A DNA stretch of 64,000 nt from Asterella californica (Eukaryota; Streptophyta; Marchantiopsida; Marchantiales; Aytoniaceae): contig JAYKYS010000010.1 of the NCBI GenBank assembly GCA_036924285.1, positions 5,766,001 through 5,830,000 of the forward strand, given 5' to 3'. Below, one piece after another: positions 10,807 to 22,524 of this stretch. The position numbers and the translations under genes are program-made. Position 1 is the stretch's first letter; every line of letters begins with the position of its first letter. The notes beneath the pieces were generated by a model. It had not been told where the DNA came from and ran no database searches. It was given only the letters and a program-made list of their open reading frames with translations.

Positions 10807-13536
10807 CTAAATTTTCGCTCCGTCCTCGGAGTGAAGAGAGAACTTTCGTCGATGAAACAACTTCAACTTGTCATGATTTACTCGAACAAATCTCCTTCCT
10901 CCCAGCTCCTGAAGGTCATATGTGAAGTTGCTCCACACCTTATCTACAACAAAAGGACCAAAATATCTCGGAAGAAACTTCTTCCTAGCCCTCTTGAATC
11001 TGATAGCATCATACAACATAACCCAATCTCCGACTTGAAAAGGTTTTACCTCCCTCTTGCCCAACCGTTTGTCGTAACTCTTCTTTTGATACGCCTGAGC
11101 TCGTTCCATCCGGATCATTGCTATCGCTCGGGTCTCTTCCAACTCCATGAGTTGCTCCCTTCTTGATCTGACCACGTCTTCTCCTCTCGACCTCTTCAAC
11201 TTTCGTTGAATAGTTTGAAAAGTATCCAATTCGAATTGGATCGGCAACTTGGACTCCACTCCATAAACCAGTCGAAATGGGGAGTACCCAGTAGAAGTCT
11301 TTGTTGTCGTTCGATACTCTCATAAGATGGCATGTAGCCTCTTATCTCAAGTATGTTTCGCAATTTCAACACCAGCATCTTTGGCGAGCATCATACAAAG
11401 TGTAAGATTGGTCTTCTCCGCAAGACCATTAGCATTTGGTTTGTATGAGGTCGTTACTCGTGGCTTGATAGAAAAGTGTTGTAGCATAGCAGTAGTCATG
11501 CTCCCTACAAACTCTCCTCCTCTATCTGAAACCAACTCCAACAGACAACCAAATCTCGTGATGATCCTCTCCCATAGAAATCTACCGACTTTTGTTTCAT
11601 TGGTCTCTCTCAAAGGTCTAGCCTCTACCCACTTGGTACAATAGTCAGTGGCGACTACAATGTATCTATTGCCTCGAGGTGTCTTATTAAGAGGACCTAC
11701 AAAGTCAATACCCCATTTCTCAAACGGCCCTAATACTGGAATTGATCTTAACGGAGATGTTCTAGTAGACTTTAGAGCAAATGCTTGACATACGTCACAA
11801 GTTTTGCAATAGTCTAAACACTCTTTGAAAATCCCTCTCCAGTGATAACCCGCATCCAAAATCTTGAAGGCTGTTATCTTACCAGCAAAATGACCTCCGC
11901 AAACAGTTTCGTCGTGAAACTCGTGCATTAGCTTGAATGCCTCCTTCTGACCAACTGCTCTCCTTAGTAACCCATCTGCTCCTTGATGAAACAGAATTCC
12001 CTCCACCATGGTGTAAGGTTTGCATCTCTTGATCAACGTGTTACGTTCTCGGGTATGCATACCTTCTGGAAAAGAGCCATCTACAAGGAAACTCCAGATT
12101 TCCTTGTACTCGTCCGGTATCTCCTCGATGCTTGTGATGGTCATCAGATGCTCGTCTGGAAATGAATCATCAAACGGTTCTTCTCCCTCATCATCATAAG
12201 CCCTTGACAAAAGATCAGCATTCGCATGCTTCTTCCCTGGTCTATCTTCGATCACATAATCGTATTCTGTTAGAAGGATCTTCCAACGAGTAATACGACC
12301 TTCGGCATTAGGCTTATTAAAGATATACTTTAAAGCCTTGTGATCTGTGACTATGGAAAATTTCCCTCCTAGCAAGTAGTGTCGAAATTTCTTCAATCCA
12401 AAGATCACAGCTAATCCTTCTCGTTCAGTCACGGAGTAATTCTTCTCCGCTGGAACCATCTGCCTACTAGCATAAGCTATAGGATGATCATGCCCATCTC
12501 CATCTAGCTGACTTAATGTACATCCTATCGCTACATTGGAGGCATCCGTATACAGTATAAATGCTTTACTCCACTCAGGTTTAGCAAGTATAGGAGCTGT
12601 CACTAATGTCTTTTTCAGCTCCTCAAATGCTTCCTTTGCCTTCTGATCATGCACTATCAAGTCAAAATCAACTCCCTTCTTCATGTACATAGTCAAAGCT
12701 ATTGCTTTGTTTGAGAAGGAAAAGACAAACCTACGATAATATCCAACCATGCCAAGAAACTGCCTCAACTTTGTCAAGTTGATCGGAAATGGAAGATCCA
12801 CAATCTTCTTCACCTTCTCAGGATCTACCGCAATCCCATTCTTGGAAATGATGTGCCCTAACAGCAGACCTTCTTCGCAGCCAAAGATGCACTTCTTTGA
12901 ATTTAGAGAAGCGTTGGCTTACTCCAACCGCTGCAAAACTCTGATCACATGATCAAAGTGGTCCTCCTTTCGTCCGTACACACAGAAATCGTCAATGAAA
13001 TCCCGAACAAACTTCCATATGAATGGTTCAAACACCTTGTTCATGAACCTTTGAAACGTGGCCGGAGCATTACACAATCCGAATGGCATCACCCGAAATG
13101 CAAATGTTCTCCAAGGAGTACTGAAAGTAGTCAACTGTTGGTACTCCTGTGCTATCTTGATCTGGTTATACCCACTATAATCATCACCAAAGCTGTACCA
13201 CTCATGACCAGCAACTTCCTCCAAAATCTCATCTATAAATGGTAGAGGATAATAATCCTTCTTGGTAACTGCATTCAGCTTCTTATAGTCTATGCACACT
13301 CGCAGCTTACCATTCTTCTTCTTGACAATCACAATGGGTGAAACTCATTCTGAGTTCTCCACCTCATAGATGAAACTCGCCTCCTTCAACTTGTCTATCT
13401 CCTCCTTGACCATCATTGCCGTTGTGGGATTGACTCTTCTCTGTTTCTGTCGAACTGGTCTTGCGTGCTCCTCCAATTTGATTCGATGAGTCTCGAGAGT
13501 CACCTCCTTCAAATCCTTGTAGTTGAAAGCAAACAC
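10807..13536 (-). pseudogene. E4 pol: RT, RNase H and integrase (nonsense-broken)
   Basis: A single frame, continuous with gag-protease, carries scattered stops. RT: VCIDYKKLNAVTKKDYYPLPF, FGLCNAPATFQRFM and catalytic FIDDFCVYG (about 12980-13330). RNase H: LYTDASNVAIG, REGLAVIFGLKKFRHYL, VTDHKALK and NADLLSR (about 12200-12600). Integrase: HHCC finger (HEFHDETVCGGHF...CKTCDVCQ), then WGIDFVGP, VSDRGGEF and the Glu within NGLAEKTN, then a C-terminal domain with GDWVMLYD; no chromodomain is seen. Stops: TGA at 13342-13344 replacing Trp of SEWVSP (shared with E9), TAA at 12919 (Gln), and TGA before 11347. The first segment begins at 13536, just after a CGA-to-TGA change. Confidence 0.9.
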
Positions 13537-13548
13537 ATGGATATATTT

Positions 13549-15174
13549 TCAAAATATATCTAGGAATCTACTTTTCTCTTCTTGAGTGACATTGATACCA
13601 AACTTCAGGGTAGAGAGTCTTCTCACAATCTCTGCCTCACTCAACTCTTCTTTGTCAGGATCTTTCTCCACTGCTGGTCGAGGCAACAAGTCAATAGCAC
13701 TAAGTTGATGTATTGATTCATCTCGACCAAATCCTTCATCCTCAGATGAGGATTCTTGGTCGTAAGAATCCCCAGTATCTACTTCTGAGACACTCTGATC
13801 ATCCTCCGTATCAGATTCCCAATAGTCACTAGTGGGTCTATCAGAGTCAGAAGTCACAACTCCAACACCCGAGAGAGGTTCTATCACTCTATGATCTCTA
13901 GGCCCAATCCGTAAGTATCCCTTGTGCCACCTATCAGTGGTGCGCACAGCTCTCAACCAAGGCCTACCTAGGAGCAAATCATAACTAGAGTCCTTTAACA
14001 CTTGAAAGGACATCAACGTTTGAACTCCCATCACAGACACGACCACCTTCTCTAACACACCAAGAGGTCTTACCCGTTGCTTGTTAGCCATCCCCACGAC
14101 AATGCTAGCCGGGCGAGTTGGTTCCATCCCCAACTTCTTCATCAACCTCTCCGATATGGCGTTTACAGCCGACCTTCCATCCACCGATACGTCAGAGACG
14201 TAGTGACCATTCAACCGGACTTCAATCTTTGAAGCCCTAGTGCATACCTCTGAAGCATGCACATCCACCACACCAACTCCCACAGACTTTGATGTCTTGC
14301 TCTTGGGTTTCTTCTTCTTGCTTCTCTTAGAACTCAGTCCTCCTCTGAGTTCCCTTCGTAAGCTGGGATTAAGTGCGATCAGTTGTCCAACAGTGATGTT
14401 GGCTTTCTGAGCACCCACATCTTCAACCACATCATATCCCGCTTGGGAAGATGAAATGGTGAAATCCGCCATCCCCAGCTTCCTTCTTGGCTCCCTTGGT
14501 GTACTCGAAACATTACTCGAACGAGTACTTCTACTAGCTGATTCCTCCATGAAAACCGGTTCATCAGAAAATCGAGGCCTTTTCCTTTCTTGAGCTAAAA
14601 GCTCCACCGGTGCATGAGAAGAGTTTGAACTCTCTCCTTTCTCATAGATGGGATCTCGCACAACATCGATAGTAGCCACCCCCTTGTCTCGTCCTTGTGA
14701 TGGATTTCCTCCACCCACATTCATTCTGACAACTTCGGCACCTCTTGCTCCGTTGTTAGGACAATTTCGCTGGAAATGAGAACCTCCACACGTCCAACAA
14801 GTGATTCCTCCAAAGTTACCTTGGTTGCCTCCAAAGTTATCTTGATTTCCTCGGTTGGGATTGTTGTCGTAACCTCTTTGACCTCCTCCTCCACCTTTGT
14901 TCCTCCATTCTCGTAACTGCACCACGTTTATCTTGAGATCCGCAAGAGTATCGGTGCTGCTCTTCAGCTCAGCATGAAAATCAGAGGTGGCAGTAGACAT
15001 CGTTGTTGGGACAAACGGTCTTGGCACCACCGTTGGAGTAGGAGCTGACGTTGAAGCAATCACCAATTGTGATGGTGCAGGTGCGATCGTTGTGACTACA
15101 CCAAGAGTCGGAGTTGACACCAGAGCAGCATGATGAGGTTGAATGATATCTCCTTCATCCAAACTCTCTTCCAT
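13549..15174 (-). pseudogene. E4 gag C-terminus, zinc knuckle and protease
   Basis: A 541-aa stretch continues gag after a frameshift near 15180. It begins with a Ser/Thr/Pro linker, then Gly/Asn-rich repeats around residues 95-130, then a zinc knuckle CWTCGGSHFQRNC spaced CX2CX3HX4C, one residue shorter than usual. The retropepsin region has VDGRSAVNAIS where sister E9 has VDGGSAINAIS (Asp-Gly-Gly class), and later LLLGRPWLRA. Acidic repeats follow. It ends at a CGA-to-TGA stop (13546-13548 region) in RKYIHVFAF; E9 reads Arg there. Confidence 0.88.
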
Positions 15175-15692
15175 GTTTGTCGCAACTTGATGGCTTCCGC
15201 TTTGGTCGCTGGCTTCTTGTACCTCACTTGAGTTCGAATTGAAGGCCTCAACCCTCCCACCAAGTTCTTGGTCAACACTGCTCCGATCCCCGCCATCGTT
15301 AGCTCCACATTGTCTCCACTCTTCCGTAGGACCGTCCGAAACCGTTGCTCCAACTTATCCACCCTTTCGGCATATTGCCGAACTTTCTCGTCGTCTCGTT
15401 GCTTCAAATGAGTAAGCTCCACCATGAGCTTCTCATAACTCTCTTCTGGAAGAAATTCTTCGATGAGTGCATTACTCAACGTCTCCCATGTGTCCTCAAC
15501 TGCACCAAGTGTCTTGCTCTTCACTCGGTCTTCATACCACGTAAGAGCAAAATCTTCTAGAAACTCTGGCAGTAAGAACACCCATTCTTCCTTCCTTCTC
15601 ACGTTGTTTCCGATGCAACCCCTTTTGAAATCTCGTACAAATGGTTCTACATCTTCATTGTCCTTCCCATGAAACACTGGTAACTTCCCCAT
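15096..15692 (-). pseudogene. E4 gag N-terminal (capsid) domain
   Basis: Starts at ATG 15692 and carries the plant-type retrotransposon gag core: F.RDFKRGC, ALTWYEDRV, W..L...L.EEFLPEE, L..LKQRDDEKVRQYAERVDKLEQRF and TKNLVGGLRP (residues about 20-170). The reading frame is lost near 15180, where a small deletion relative to E9 shifts it; the correct continuation is in the frame of 13549-15174. Overlap with that feature is an artefact of the frameshift. Confidence 0.85.
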
Positions 15693-15699
15693 CTTGTAA

Positions 15700-16011
15700 C
15701 TACTCTTCTACACTTCCAATTTTCGTGCAATAACTACTCGCTAAAAGAGCATGAACATCACCAATTCCATTCGCGAATAATCTACCATAGGTAAAATAAA
15801 AGGAAATGGTTGTAACAACAACTCTTGTGCCATCTCTTTCTACTCTTCTCCTCGGAGATTCTACTTGAGGTTTAGTACTAGGGTTTTCAAACTCGACGAT
15901 AATCTCTCTCGAACTTTCTTCGACACTTACTATGACATCTAAACCTTGAGGAAGGTTTCTAAGTCTAACTTTCCAATCTTTTGAATTTCCACTCATGTTG
16001 CACCTTCTCAA
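15700..16011 (-). pseudogene. E4 remnant of second 5' ORF
   Basis: The first about 60 residues match the 163-aa ORF of E9 (54846-55337). The remainder, including its zinc knuckle, has been removed by a deletion of roughly 390 bp (junction near 15830), after which the frame runs into unrelated sequence. Confidence 0.7.
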
Positions 16012-16127
16012 CCATTAAGTGGACAAAATATCATAGACGAAAATAGTTCTACATCTCTTTCTTAACTCTTCCGAGCTTTATATTAGAAATCGTGTATTAT
16101 ACATGCTATACACGAAATAAAATCTAA

Positions 16128-16445
16128 TTAACTATCGAAGATATGATCCTCCTCACCATCGTTTGTACTAATCACAACAGACATCTTGAACTCACTCTTG
16201 TAAGGATCCAACTCTACTTCACCAGGAGCATTCGTGGCCTCCACCGTGAATGATGCTTTAAACTCGGCTTTCTTGAAATCTGTGCCAATGGTCGCAGAAG
16301 CTTCTTCGTATAGAGTAAAGAGGGCACCCCAAGTGCTATAGATGCGGATTCGTAACTCATCTATACTTAACTTGGGCCTCTCCGTCTCTGTTCGAACTCC
16401 TAAACGTCTCTTCTTCCACCTCGTCATTCGAACTGGATTCCCCAT
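16128..16445 (-). CDS. E4 extra 5' ORF, 105 aa, unknown function
   Basis: A basic N-terminus (MTRWKKRRLG), then a mixed hydrophilic region including STWGALFTLYEEAS and an acidic end EEDHIFDS. It lies between the leader repeats and gag. E9 has the same ORF at the same length (55461-55778) with a handful of substitutions. No family was recognised; a structural or RNA-binding accessory role is a guess. Confidence 0.6.
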   Translation of the reverse strand: MGNPVRMTRWKKRRLGVRTETERPKLSIDELRIRIYSTWGALFTLYEEASATIGTDFKKAEFKASFTVEATNAPGEVELDPYKSEFKMSVVISTNDGEEDHIFDS

Positions 16446-16660
16446 GAAGTATCTTCAAGACCTCCTTGTATGCCGAAATGTATATCTCTTAGTTGGTAAA
16501 AGATCTCTCCAAGATTTTTGTGGTCTCCAGTAGCTCAACCTCCAAGCTACTAAATCATGAAGTTTCAACAGAAACTTCCCTAATCAGAAGAGATGGTGAT
16601 GACTGTACAAATTTTCAGAGAACTGAAATTTGTATATTTTCACTTCCCTCATGGTTGTCA

Positions 16661-17230
16661 ACCCCCTCCACTTTGAAAAATTCTTTCTCCCTCTTCAGAC
16701 CTCATGTTTTCATGATTTCTTTTGTCCTGGATAGCTTATCAGCCACTCTAAAACACTGGAAAGTTTCTCAGGAAAATAAAATTCACAGAAAATCTGACAA
16801 TGACTGTAAATTTTTTCCAGATAACAGAATTCCTCAACTCTCACGAATAGACCCCCTCAACTTTGAAAATTCATTGCTTCCTCTCTAGACTACTTTTTCC
16901 TATGATTTCTTTTGTCTTAGATAGATTATCAGCCAATCTAAAACACTGGAAAGTTTCTCAGGAAAATAAAATTCACAGAAAATCTGACAATTACTGTAAA
17001 TTTTTTCCAGATAATAGAATTCCTCAACTCTCACGAATAGACCCCCTCAACTTTGAAAATTCATTGCTCCCTATCTATACCACCTTTTCCTATAATTTCT
17101 TTTGTTTCAGATAGGTTATCAGCCAATCTAAAACACTGGAAAGTTTCACAGGAAAATAAAATTCACAGAAAAGTTGACAGCGACTGTACAAATTTTCCAG
17201 AGAGCAGAATTTCTAAACTCACAAATTTAT
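16661..17230 (-). repeat. E4 leader tandem repeat, three 190-bp units
   Basis: Units start at 16661, 16851 and 17041 (marked by ACCCCCTC on the + strand), with a degenerate continuation after 17230. It lies in the untranslated leader between the primer site and the 105-aa ORF. Sister E9 has only two units. Short plus-strand ORFs here are products of the repeat. The rest of 16446-17502 holds no gene. Confidence 0.9.
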
Positions 17231-17502
17231 CTCCTCTAATAACTTTTCTCTCCTCCTTTCTCTACAACTCTTGTTGCACCCTCTTTCAACTCTCCTCAAA
17301 CCCTTTCTAAGTGAACAAGATGTAAAGAATGACTTCGAACGGGTCATATATCACTACGGGATACACGAAAGGTTCTAACGTTGCTAACATCGCATTAGCT
17401 CTCTCTCTTCTCAACGTTCTCTCCATGTGCTCTCTCATAATCTCCTTTTGTCGAATATAGAACTGAACTCTAAACATCGTTCAACGATCCCTTCAAGTGA
17501 GG

Positions 17503-17519
17503 TCCCGGCAACGGAACCA
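17503..17519 (-). promoter_or_regulatory. E4 primer-binding site, tRNA-Asp-like
   Basis: The sense strand reads TGGTTCCGTTGCCGGGA, four nt after the 5' LTR end. It resembles the tRNA-Asp-type primer site TGGCGCCGTTGCCGGGGA common in plant Athila/Tat elements, with two changes and a one-base deletion. The same sequence occurs in E9. Confidence 0.75.
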
Positions 17520-17523
17520 AAAA

Positions 17524-18436
17524 TGTAAACCCTCCGCGGTCCTATTGATCAACTACCCCCCGATCTCTCAACCTCCACGATCGTCATCCACGAATCTGCA
17601 ACATGTCAGGCCTGTCTCTCACTCAAGGGTCACCTCTGATGGCTTTGATGGAAGCACACCATGACCTTGAAAGGAAAATGCTGAGTTCACTCGTTCATAC
17701 ACCCAAAAACTTATCAACTAAAAATCTCCTTAAACACATCAACTAAAATCCTCCATTCTAGCGACGTCTCTCAAGTTCTCACATGCTAAAAATATCCCAC
17801 ACTCTCTATATTACTCAAGTTGTCATTACGACAATGTGAAAACAAGGATGAGGAGCTCTTCTCTACTCCTCTATTTATACATTCTAGGTTTTAACTTTGG
17901 TACCCCCGGTAACTCAGCCGTAACTACTTTTACGGGGTTTTACTAAGATATTACTTAAGGTAAAAGCATTAATCACATGGGCTTTTTACCTTTTCACATG
18001 GGCTTATTCCTTCAAAGTCAACAACTTCTAGAAGGATTCTGGAATATTCTCAAGGAATCTCGAATTTCTACCCCCCCTCTACACTAGGACCCACTAAAAA
18101 GGAAACATGTGGAATCTCTTCTTGTTTTTAATGCCCACAAAGTCCACAACTTTAATCCAACCACTAATATCAAGTCAAAAAGGAGATAAGGGATACTTTC
18201 CACCTCCTTTCTACCTTTTAGACAAGATGGCAAGATAGTAGTGCTCACTCTTTAGCAAATATCTGAATTCTGCCAAAAGTACAGCTAAGTTTAACCATAA
18301 CTAACTTTTAGCTAGTCATGACTAACTTGATACCTCCTAAAAGTACTTTGGCAGCAAATAAACATTCTCAACACTTAGTTAGAACTAAACACCTTACTAA
18401 TAGACAAACTTCCTATGTGTAACATAGGTCGTTACA
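17524..18436 (-). repeat. E4 5' LTR
   Basis: This 913-bp partner of 9881-10793 contains the promoter. Ends are TGTAAC and TTTACA in the sense strand. Confidence 0.93.
17872..17879 (-). promoter_or_regulatory. E4 TATA box
   Basis: TATAAATA on the minus strand, about 560 nt into the 5' LTR, with a perfect match kept in E9 (57023-57030 and 49166-49173). Confidence 0.6.
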
Positions 18437-18440
18437 GATC

Positions 18441-20117
18441 GAAAGAAGACCACCTGATATTTCTGAGGAAGTGTTTTTTGAAGTGTAGAGAACATCGTTT
18501 GGCTCTTCACCCTGAGAAGTGCTTCTTTGGTATGTCAGAGGGAATTTTGCTAGGACATAGGATTTCTGGAAGAGGTATAGAAGTCGAATGTGCTAAGGTG
18601 GAAGTCATCATGAAACTTCACCCACCTGCTAACCTGACTCAGTTGAGAAGCTTCCTGGGTAACGTAGGATACTATAGGAGGTTTATTGACAAGTACGCAG
18701 AGGTAGCAAGAAGACTTACCAAGTTGCTGAAGAAGGACGAACCTTACATTTGGTCTTCTGAGCAGCAAGAAGCATTCGAAGAAATGAAGAGACTTCTGTC
18801 GGAATCTCCTGTCTTAAGGCCACTTGATTGGGAGAGAGTCTTCTGTATTTATGTGGATGTTTCTGCTTTCGCCATAGGGGTGGTATTGAGTCAGAAAGAT
18901 GAGAAGAAGAAGGATTATCCCATCTACTATGCGGGAAGACAACTCAGTGATGCAGAGAAGAAGTACTCTACAACTGTAAGGGAGTGTCTTGGCATGATTT
19001 ACTCCTGTAGAAAGTTCAGGCACTATCTTCTAGCCAACCCGTTTGTCTTCTATGTGGATCATTTTTCTTTAAAACATCTTGTGAAGAAAGCAGATTTATC
19101 TGATAGGATAGCTAGGTGGATTCTGCTACTCCAGGAATTTACTTACACAGTTGAGTACAGGCCTGGAAGACAGCATGTTAACGCTGACTACCTATCCAGA
19201 TTGGAGACGGAACGACGAGAAGATGAAGTGGAAGACGAGTTCCCTGATGAGAAGCTGTTTTCAGTTTTCGCAGAGACACTTTCATCTGAAGGGGGGCGTA
19301 CCGCCTGCTTCCCAAAAGACGAGACTAGATCTTCTGATCCAGTCTTTGCGACTTCCACAGAAGAGTCGATCTTCAAGGACTTGAGGAAGTTCTTGGAAGA
19401 CCAACAGTATCTCGAGGGATTGGATGCGGAGCAGAAGGCTGTCTTCTTACACAAGGCAGATCTCTATGCCATCTTCCAGGGTATCCTGTTTAGGAAGGGA
19501 CATGACGAGAAGCTAAGGAGATGTCTTGAGCCTTCAGAGATTAAGCCAGTGATCACGGGTCTTCACCACGAAGATGCTGGGGGTCACTATGGGCTGAAGA
19601 CCACAGTGAAGAAGATGTTGGACGCTGGTTACTGATGGCCGACCATGTACAGAGACACTTTTCAGGAGATCAGGAAATGTGATGCGTGCCAGAGGGTGGG
19701 AAGATCAACAGCTACTACTAGGTGGCCTCTTACTTCCATTCTTCCGCTTGCTCCTTTTGAAAAGTGGGGAATCGACTTTGTTGGGCCTATCGCCCCGGTG
19801 GCTAGAAGAACATGAGCACGATATATTTTGATAGCTACCGACTATGCTACCAAGATGGTGGAAGGCGAAGCCACAAGGAAGAACGACGCTGCAGTGGTAG
19901 CCAGGTTCCTCTGGCACAACATTATAACTCGATACGGATGTCCGCTGGAATTGGTATCAGATAGGGGTACTCATTTCTTAAATGAAACTATTTCCCTCCT
20001 AACCCAATACTTCAGGATAAAGCATCGGAAGACAACGCTGTACAATCCGAAAGCGAACGGACTGACGGAGAAATCTTCTATGTAATATCCTGAATAAGGT
20101 AACTATTAACCATGCGT
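18441..20117 (+). pseudogene. E1 RT end, RNase H and integrase N-terminus (broken)
   Basis: Resumes E1 after E4. RT thumb: HPEKCFFGMSEGILLGH and LRSFLGNVGYYRRFI. RNase H: IYVDVSAFAIG, RECLGMIYSCRKFRHYL, FYVDHFSLK and NADYLSR (to about 19200). Integrase: HHCC finger HHEDAGGHYGLK...CDACQ (to about 19690), WGIDFVGP near 19766, LVSDRGTHFLNE near 19954, and the catalytic Glu in NGLTEKS near 20060. Stops: TGA at 19633 (a Trp codon, GYWWP) and TGA at 19813. A frameshift lies near 20076, after which the frame reads ILNKVTINHA up to the E5 insertion at 20117. Coding resumes at 27482. Confidence 0.9.
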
Positions 20118-21732
20118 TGTCGTGTGACGTGCTTTCTTATCTGGGAATACACCGGGTATCTAGCTGTAGAGAGTACGTGTCGCACTCCGTGACTCAGAAC
20201 CAGTGACCACCCAAACCTCTCTCTGATCTCCAAGTACACTTTGAACCTTTCTCGCTACGATATCCTCACGTCCTCTCGGCAGATCTCTCTCCTACTCGAC
20301 TAGGAATAGAACCGGGGTAACAAGCACGGGCAACCTGTTCCTGCCATCACCGCAAGCACTCTTGGGTCTGCTGGTCATCACTCCAGCCTCACCACAAGAG
20401 AAATACCAGCACTCCTAATAGAAAAGAAACCTAAGCGCAACGCCCGCACACAAATCCAATCAAAACCAACTGGGCGTACAAACAGGCATGCGGGTATGGA
20501 GAGGATCCAAACACAAGAAATACAGTCGACAACTCTCCATATCCATGATCAAGTGCTCTGAAGCACTGGCAAAACCTCCAGGTCGACCTGTTCTTCAAAA
20601 GAGTCTTAACTCTTGCGCCTTTCGGAGCAAGAACCTCTCAACTTTACCTCGCTGTCACTCCTCAACCACAGCTCAGAATGAGATGAAACCAAGGCCAGCA
20701 GATAGCCTGTAGAATAATCTCTCTATTAAGGTATTACATGCAGAGAGATCATCTCTGAGTTGGCATCTATGCCCTTCCAAAGTTCACTGTTTCTATAACA
20801 CGATACTATTTCAACAGAACTTTGCTGTTCGATTCCTCACAAACCACTCGATCAAAACAGCTCAAACTTCTCAGGAAGCTAATGTGTCACCATCACTACC
20901 ACTCTGTAAAATTTCACCAGCAGATCCTCAACCAAACTCTCGGAATGATCCAAGCCCTTTTCGTCAATGACACAAGGCGATATGCAGACCCTTGTGCACA
21001 AAAACAACGTTTCCCTTCAACCCAATAATCCAAATGGTCTCAAATTTCACAGGTAGGTAGCTGACTGTACCTTCTAAGACCCTAGAAGGTTTCATATCGA
21101 AATTCAACCTCAAACTCTCCATATCTCTCTCAATGTCTCATGTTTACAGTCGCCTACTATCATAGCCTCCGATTTGAGACACCCAACTTCAACCGGCCAT
21201 AACTTTTTCACTCCGGCTTGGAATCGATTGATCTCTGAGTCCATCGGCAAGCCCATCTCAAGAGCTTTCCAGCAACAGTCAATTCATCTCCAGCAACCTC
21301 ACAGAACTCCCAGAAAGTGACAAAGACCTCACGGAAATAAAATTGGTCACGAATTTGACCCCCTCAGCTTCAATTGATCGAAACATTCTCATCCGTGCTT
21401 CAAATCGAGCAACCATTGAGTCCACGGGCATCCTCGTCTCCCAAGCTTTCCAACCATAGCTCACACTCCGCGAATGGACCACGGGAAGTGCCTCTACCCT
21501 CGAAAACGTGAAAGGAACTTGGTAGAAGGTGATTGATCAAACTTTCGACCAATGAGAAACAAGTTGACAAAAAGGTTTTTTTGTCTTCACTCACATGACA
21601 AACACACAAAGAACGAATTTTTATCCAAGAGTACCATTTAGGCCTCAAAGTTTATATTGAACAAACTCCAAACACGTGCCGTTGACGATGCCGTCAACCA
21701 CGAAGCACGTAAACACGAAATACAAACTACGC

Positions 21733-21948
21733 TCAATAGAGAGTCAGAATCCCGACTCTAAAACGGTTGACAATAAACGGAACTACAAAAGGAACAGATG
21801 AAGCTATTATCTGGTTATAATAATCCTCACCGAAGTTCCTCACGACAAACTCACGATGCGCCACCTTTGGACGACTGTAACATCGTATTTCGACCCAAGT
21901 GTTGAACGGAACTCTCGCTGGAAAGTTCAGATCCAACGGAGGATCCAT
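21733..21948 (-). CDS. LTR small ORF2 of E5 (71 aa), unknown function
   Basis: The second of two tandem ORFs inside the LTR, starting 6 nt after the stop of ORF1. It aligns end to end with the E6 ORF2 (30115-30318): shared FPARVPFNTWV/YPANIPFNVWV, a basic stretch, RNFGEDYYNQ/RNFGEEYCNQ, and the C-terminus PFVVPFIVNRF. It also resembles ORF1 of the same LTR in layout (PF.. V, FGE, ASP.P, VLP/VVP, and a hydrophobic Leu/Tyr end), suggesting an ancient tandem duplication. No family is recognised. About 70 aa, with no signal peptide. Confidence 0.6.
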   Translation of the reverse strand: MDPPLDLNFPARVPFNTWVEIRCYSRPKVAHREFVVRNFGEDYYNQIIASSVPFVVPFIVNRFRVGILTLY

Positions 21949-21954
21949 ACCACA

Positions 21955-22185
21955 TCAAAGCAAGATGTAGACAGTAAGATCCCAAACAGCGTCGTAAGTG
22001 ACAATGGGAAGAACGATAGGATCCGGAGTAGCCATCACCGCAGCCATAAACGACTCTTCCCAATGAGCTACCATAAATACTCGAAAGTGATCTCGCGGCA
22101 GACAATGGATCTTAATGACGAACGGATGCGCAAGTGGAAGATCAGGAGCACGAAAGGGTTCTCCGTTCATGCCTACCACTCGCAC
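21955..22185 (-). CDS. LTR small ORF1 of E5 (76 aa), unknown function
   Basis: The first ORF downstream of the TATA-like box in the LTR. Key blocks: FVIKIHCLPRDHFRVFMVAH, then ESFMAAVMATPDPIVLPIVT, then WDLTVYILL at the end. The E6 ORF1 (29890-30105) has the same blocks (HIKLHLIHRDHFRQWFVAYF, VILPIVTY, WDLTVYILL). Over the last 20 codons, 15 residues are identical and about 10 of those codons differ at synonymous positions, a sign of protein-level selection. A copy of its 5' part lies at 27000-27203. Function unknown. Confidence 0.65.
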   Translation of the reverse strand: MRVVGMNGEPFRAPDLPLAHPFVIKIHCLPRDHFRVFMVAHWEESFMAAVMATPDPIVLPIVTYDAVWDLTVYILL

Positions 22186-22524
22186 TGCCGCTTACTTCAT
22201 CCGATGATACTGATCACACCCCACTAGACTTGGATACTCTACACTCTATATCTCAAGCTCCGCACACCTCTCTTCTTATACATCAATCTCCCATGTGACG
22301 ACAAGAGTACTACTCTTATCTCCACTCAGCGAAGAGTACACGGATCGTCCACGTGGAGCCTTATCTTTTGACACGATAAGGTCCCAGTGGCTCCTCAACA
22401 CCAAACACGTACGAAGGATATGTGGTGGTTTCACACCCTAGCCAATCCACAACACGACATCCACCCTCTCTGAACCTGTGCATCCTCTGGTATGCACCAA
22501 CCTAATCATACGTTGTGGTTGGCA

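Larger units (their letters stand above)
9881..18436 (-). mobile_element. E4: Ty3/gypsy element with extra 5' ORFs (TGTAAC family)
   Basis: Two 913-bp LTRs (9881-10793 and 17524-18436) flank 6.7 kb of minus-strand coding. The TSD is GATC (9877-9880 and 18437-18440), and collapsing it restores E1 (VFGSKEDHL). Order in the sense strand: 5' LTR, tRNA-Asp-like primer site, tandem-repeat leader, 105-aa ORF, remnant of a second ORF, gag, zinc knuckle, protease, RT, RNase H, integrase, polypurine tract, 3' LTR. LTRs differ at roughly 1.5% of positions. E9 is a sister copy at roughly 97% identity by eye. Confidence 0.93.
20118..22459 (-). repeat. E5 3' LTR (2342 bp), encodes two small ORFs
   Basis: In the sense strand it runs from 22459 (TGTCGTGTTGTGG) to 20118 (CACACGACA). 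Its last part aligns with the E6 LTR end (CTAGATACC, GTATTCCCAG). A TATA-like TATAAGA (rc of about 22275-22282) lies about 180 nt in, about 95 nt ahead of the first small ORF. Positions 21982-22459 are duplicated at 27000-27477. Confidence 0.9.

Noticed and set aside
16493..17310. Plus-strand repeated 60-130 codon frames (KIHC.., NKIHRKSDN..)
   Set aside because: Products of the 190-bp leader repeat on the strand opposite to the element's transcription.
20081..20117. E5 LTR start at TGTAATATCC (20081)
   Set aside because: Flanking bases TCTA do not match GCGT on the right. The LTR homologous to E6 ends at 20118, where TSD GCGT matches exactly, and 20081-20117 reads as E1 integrase (ILNKVTINHA).
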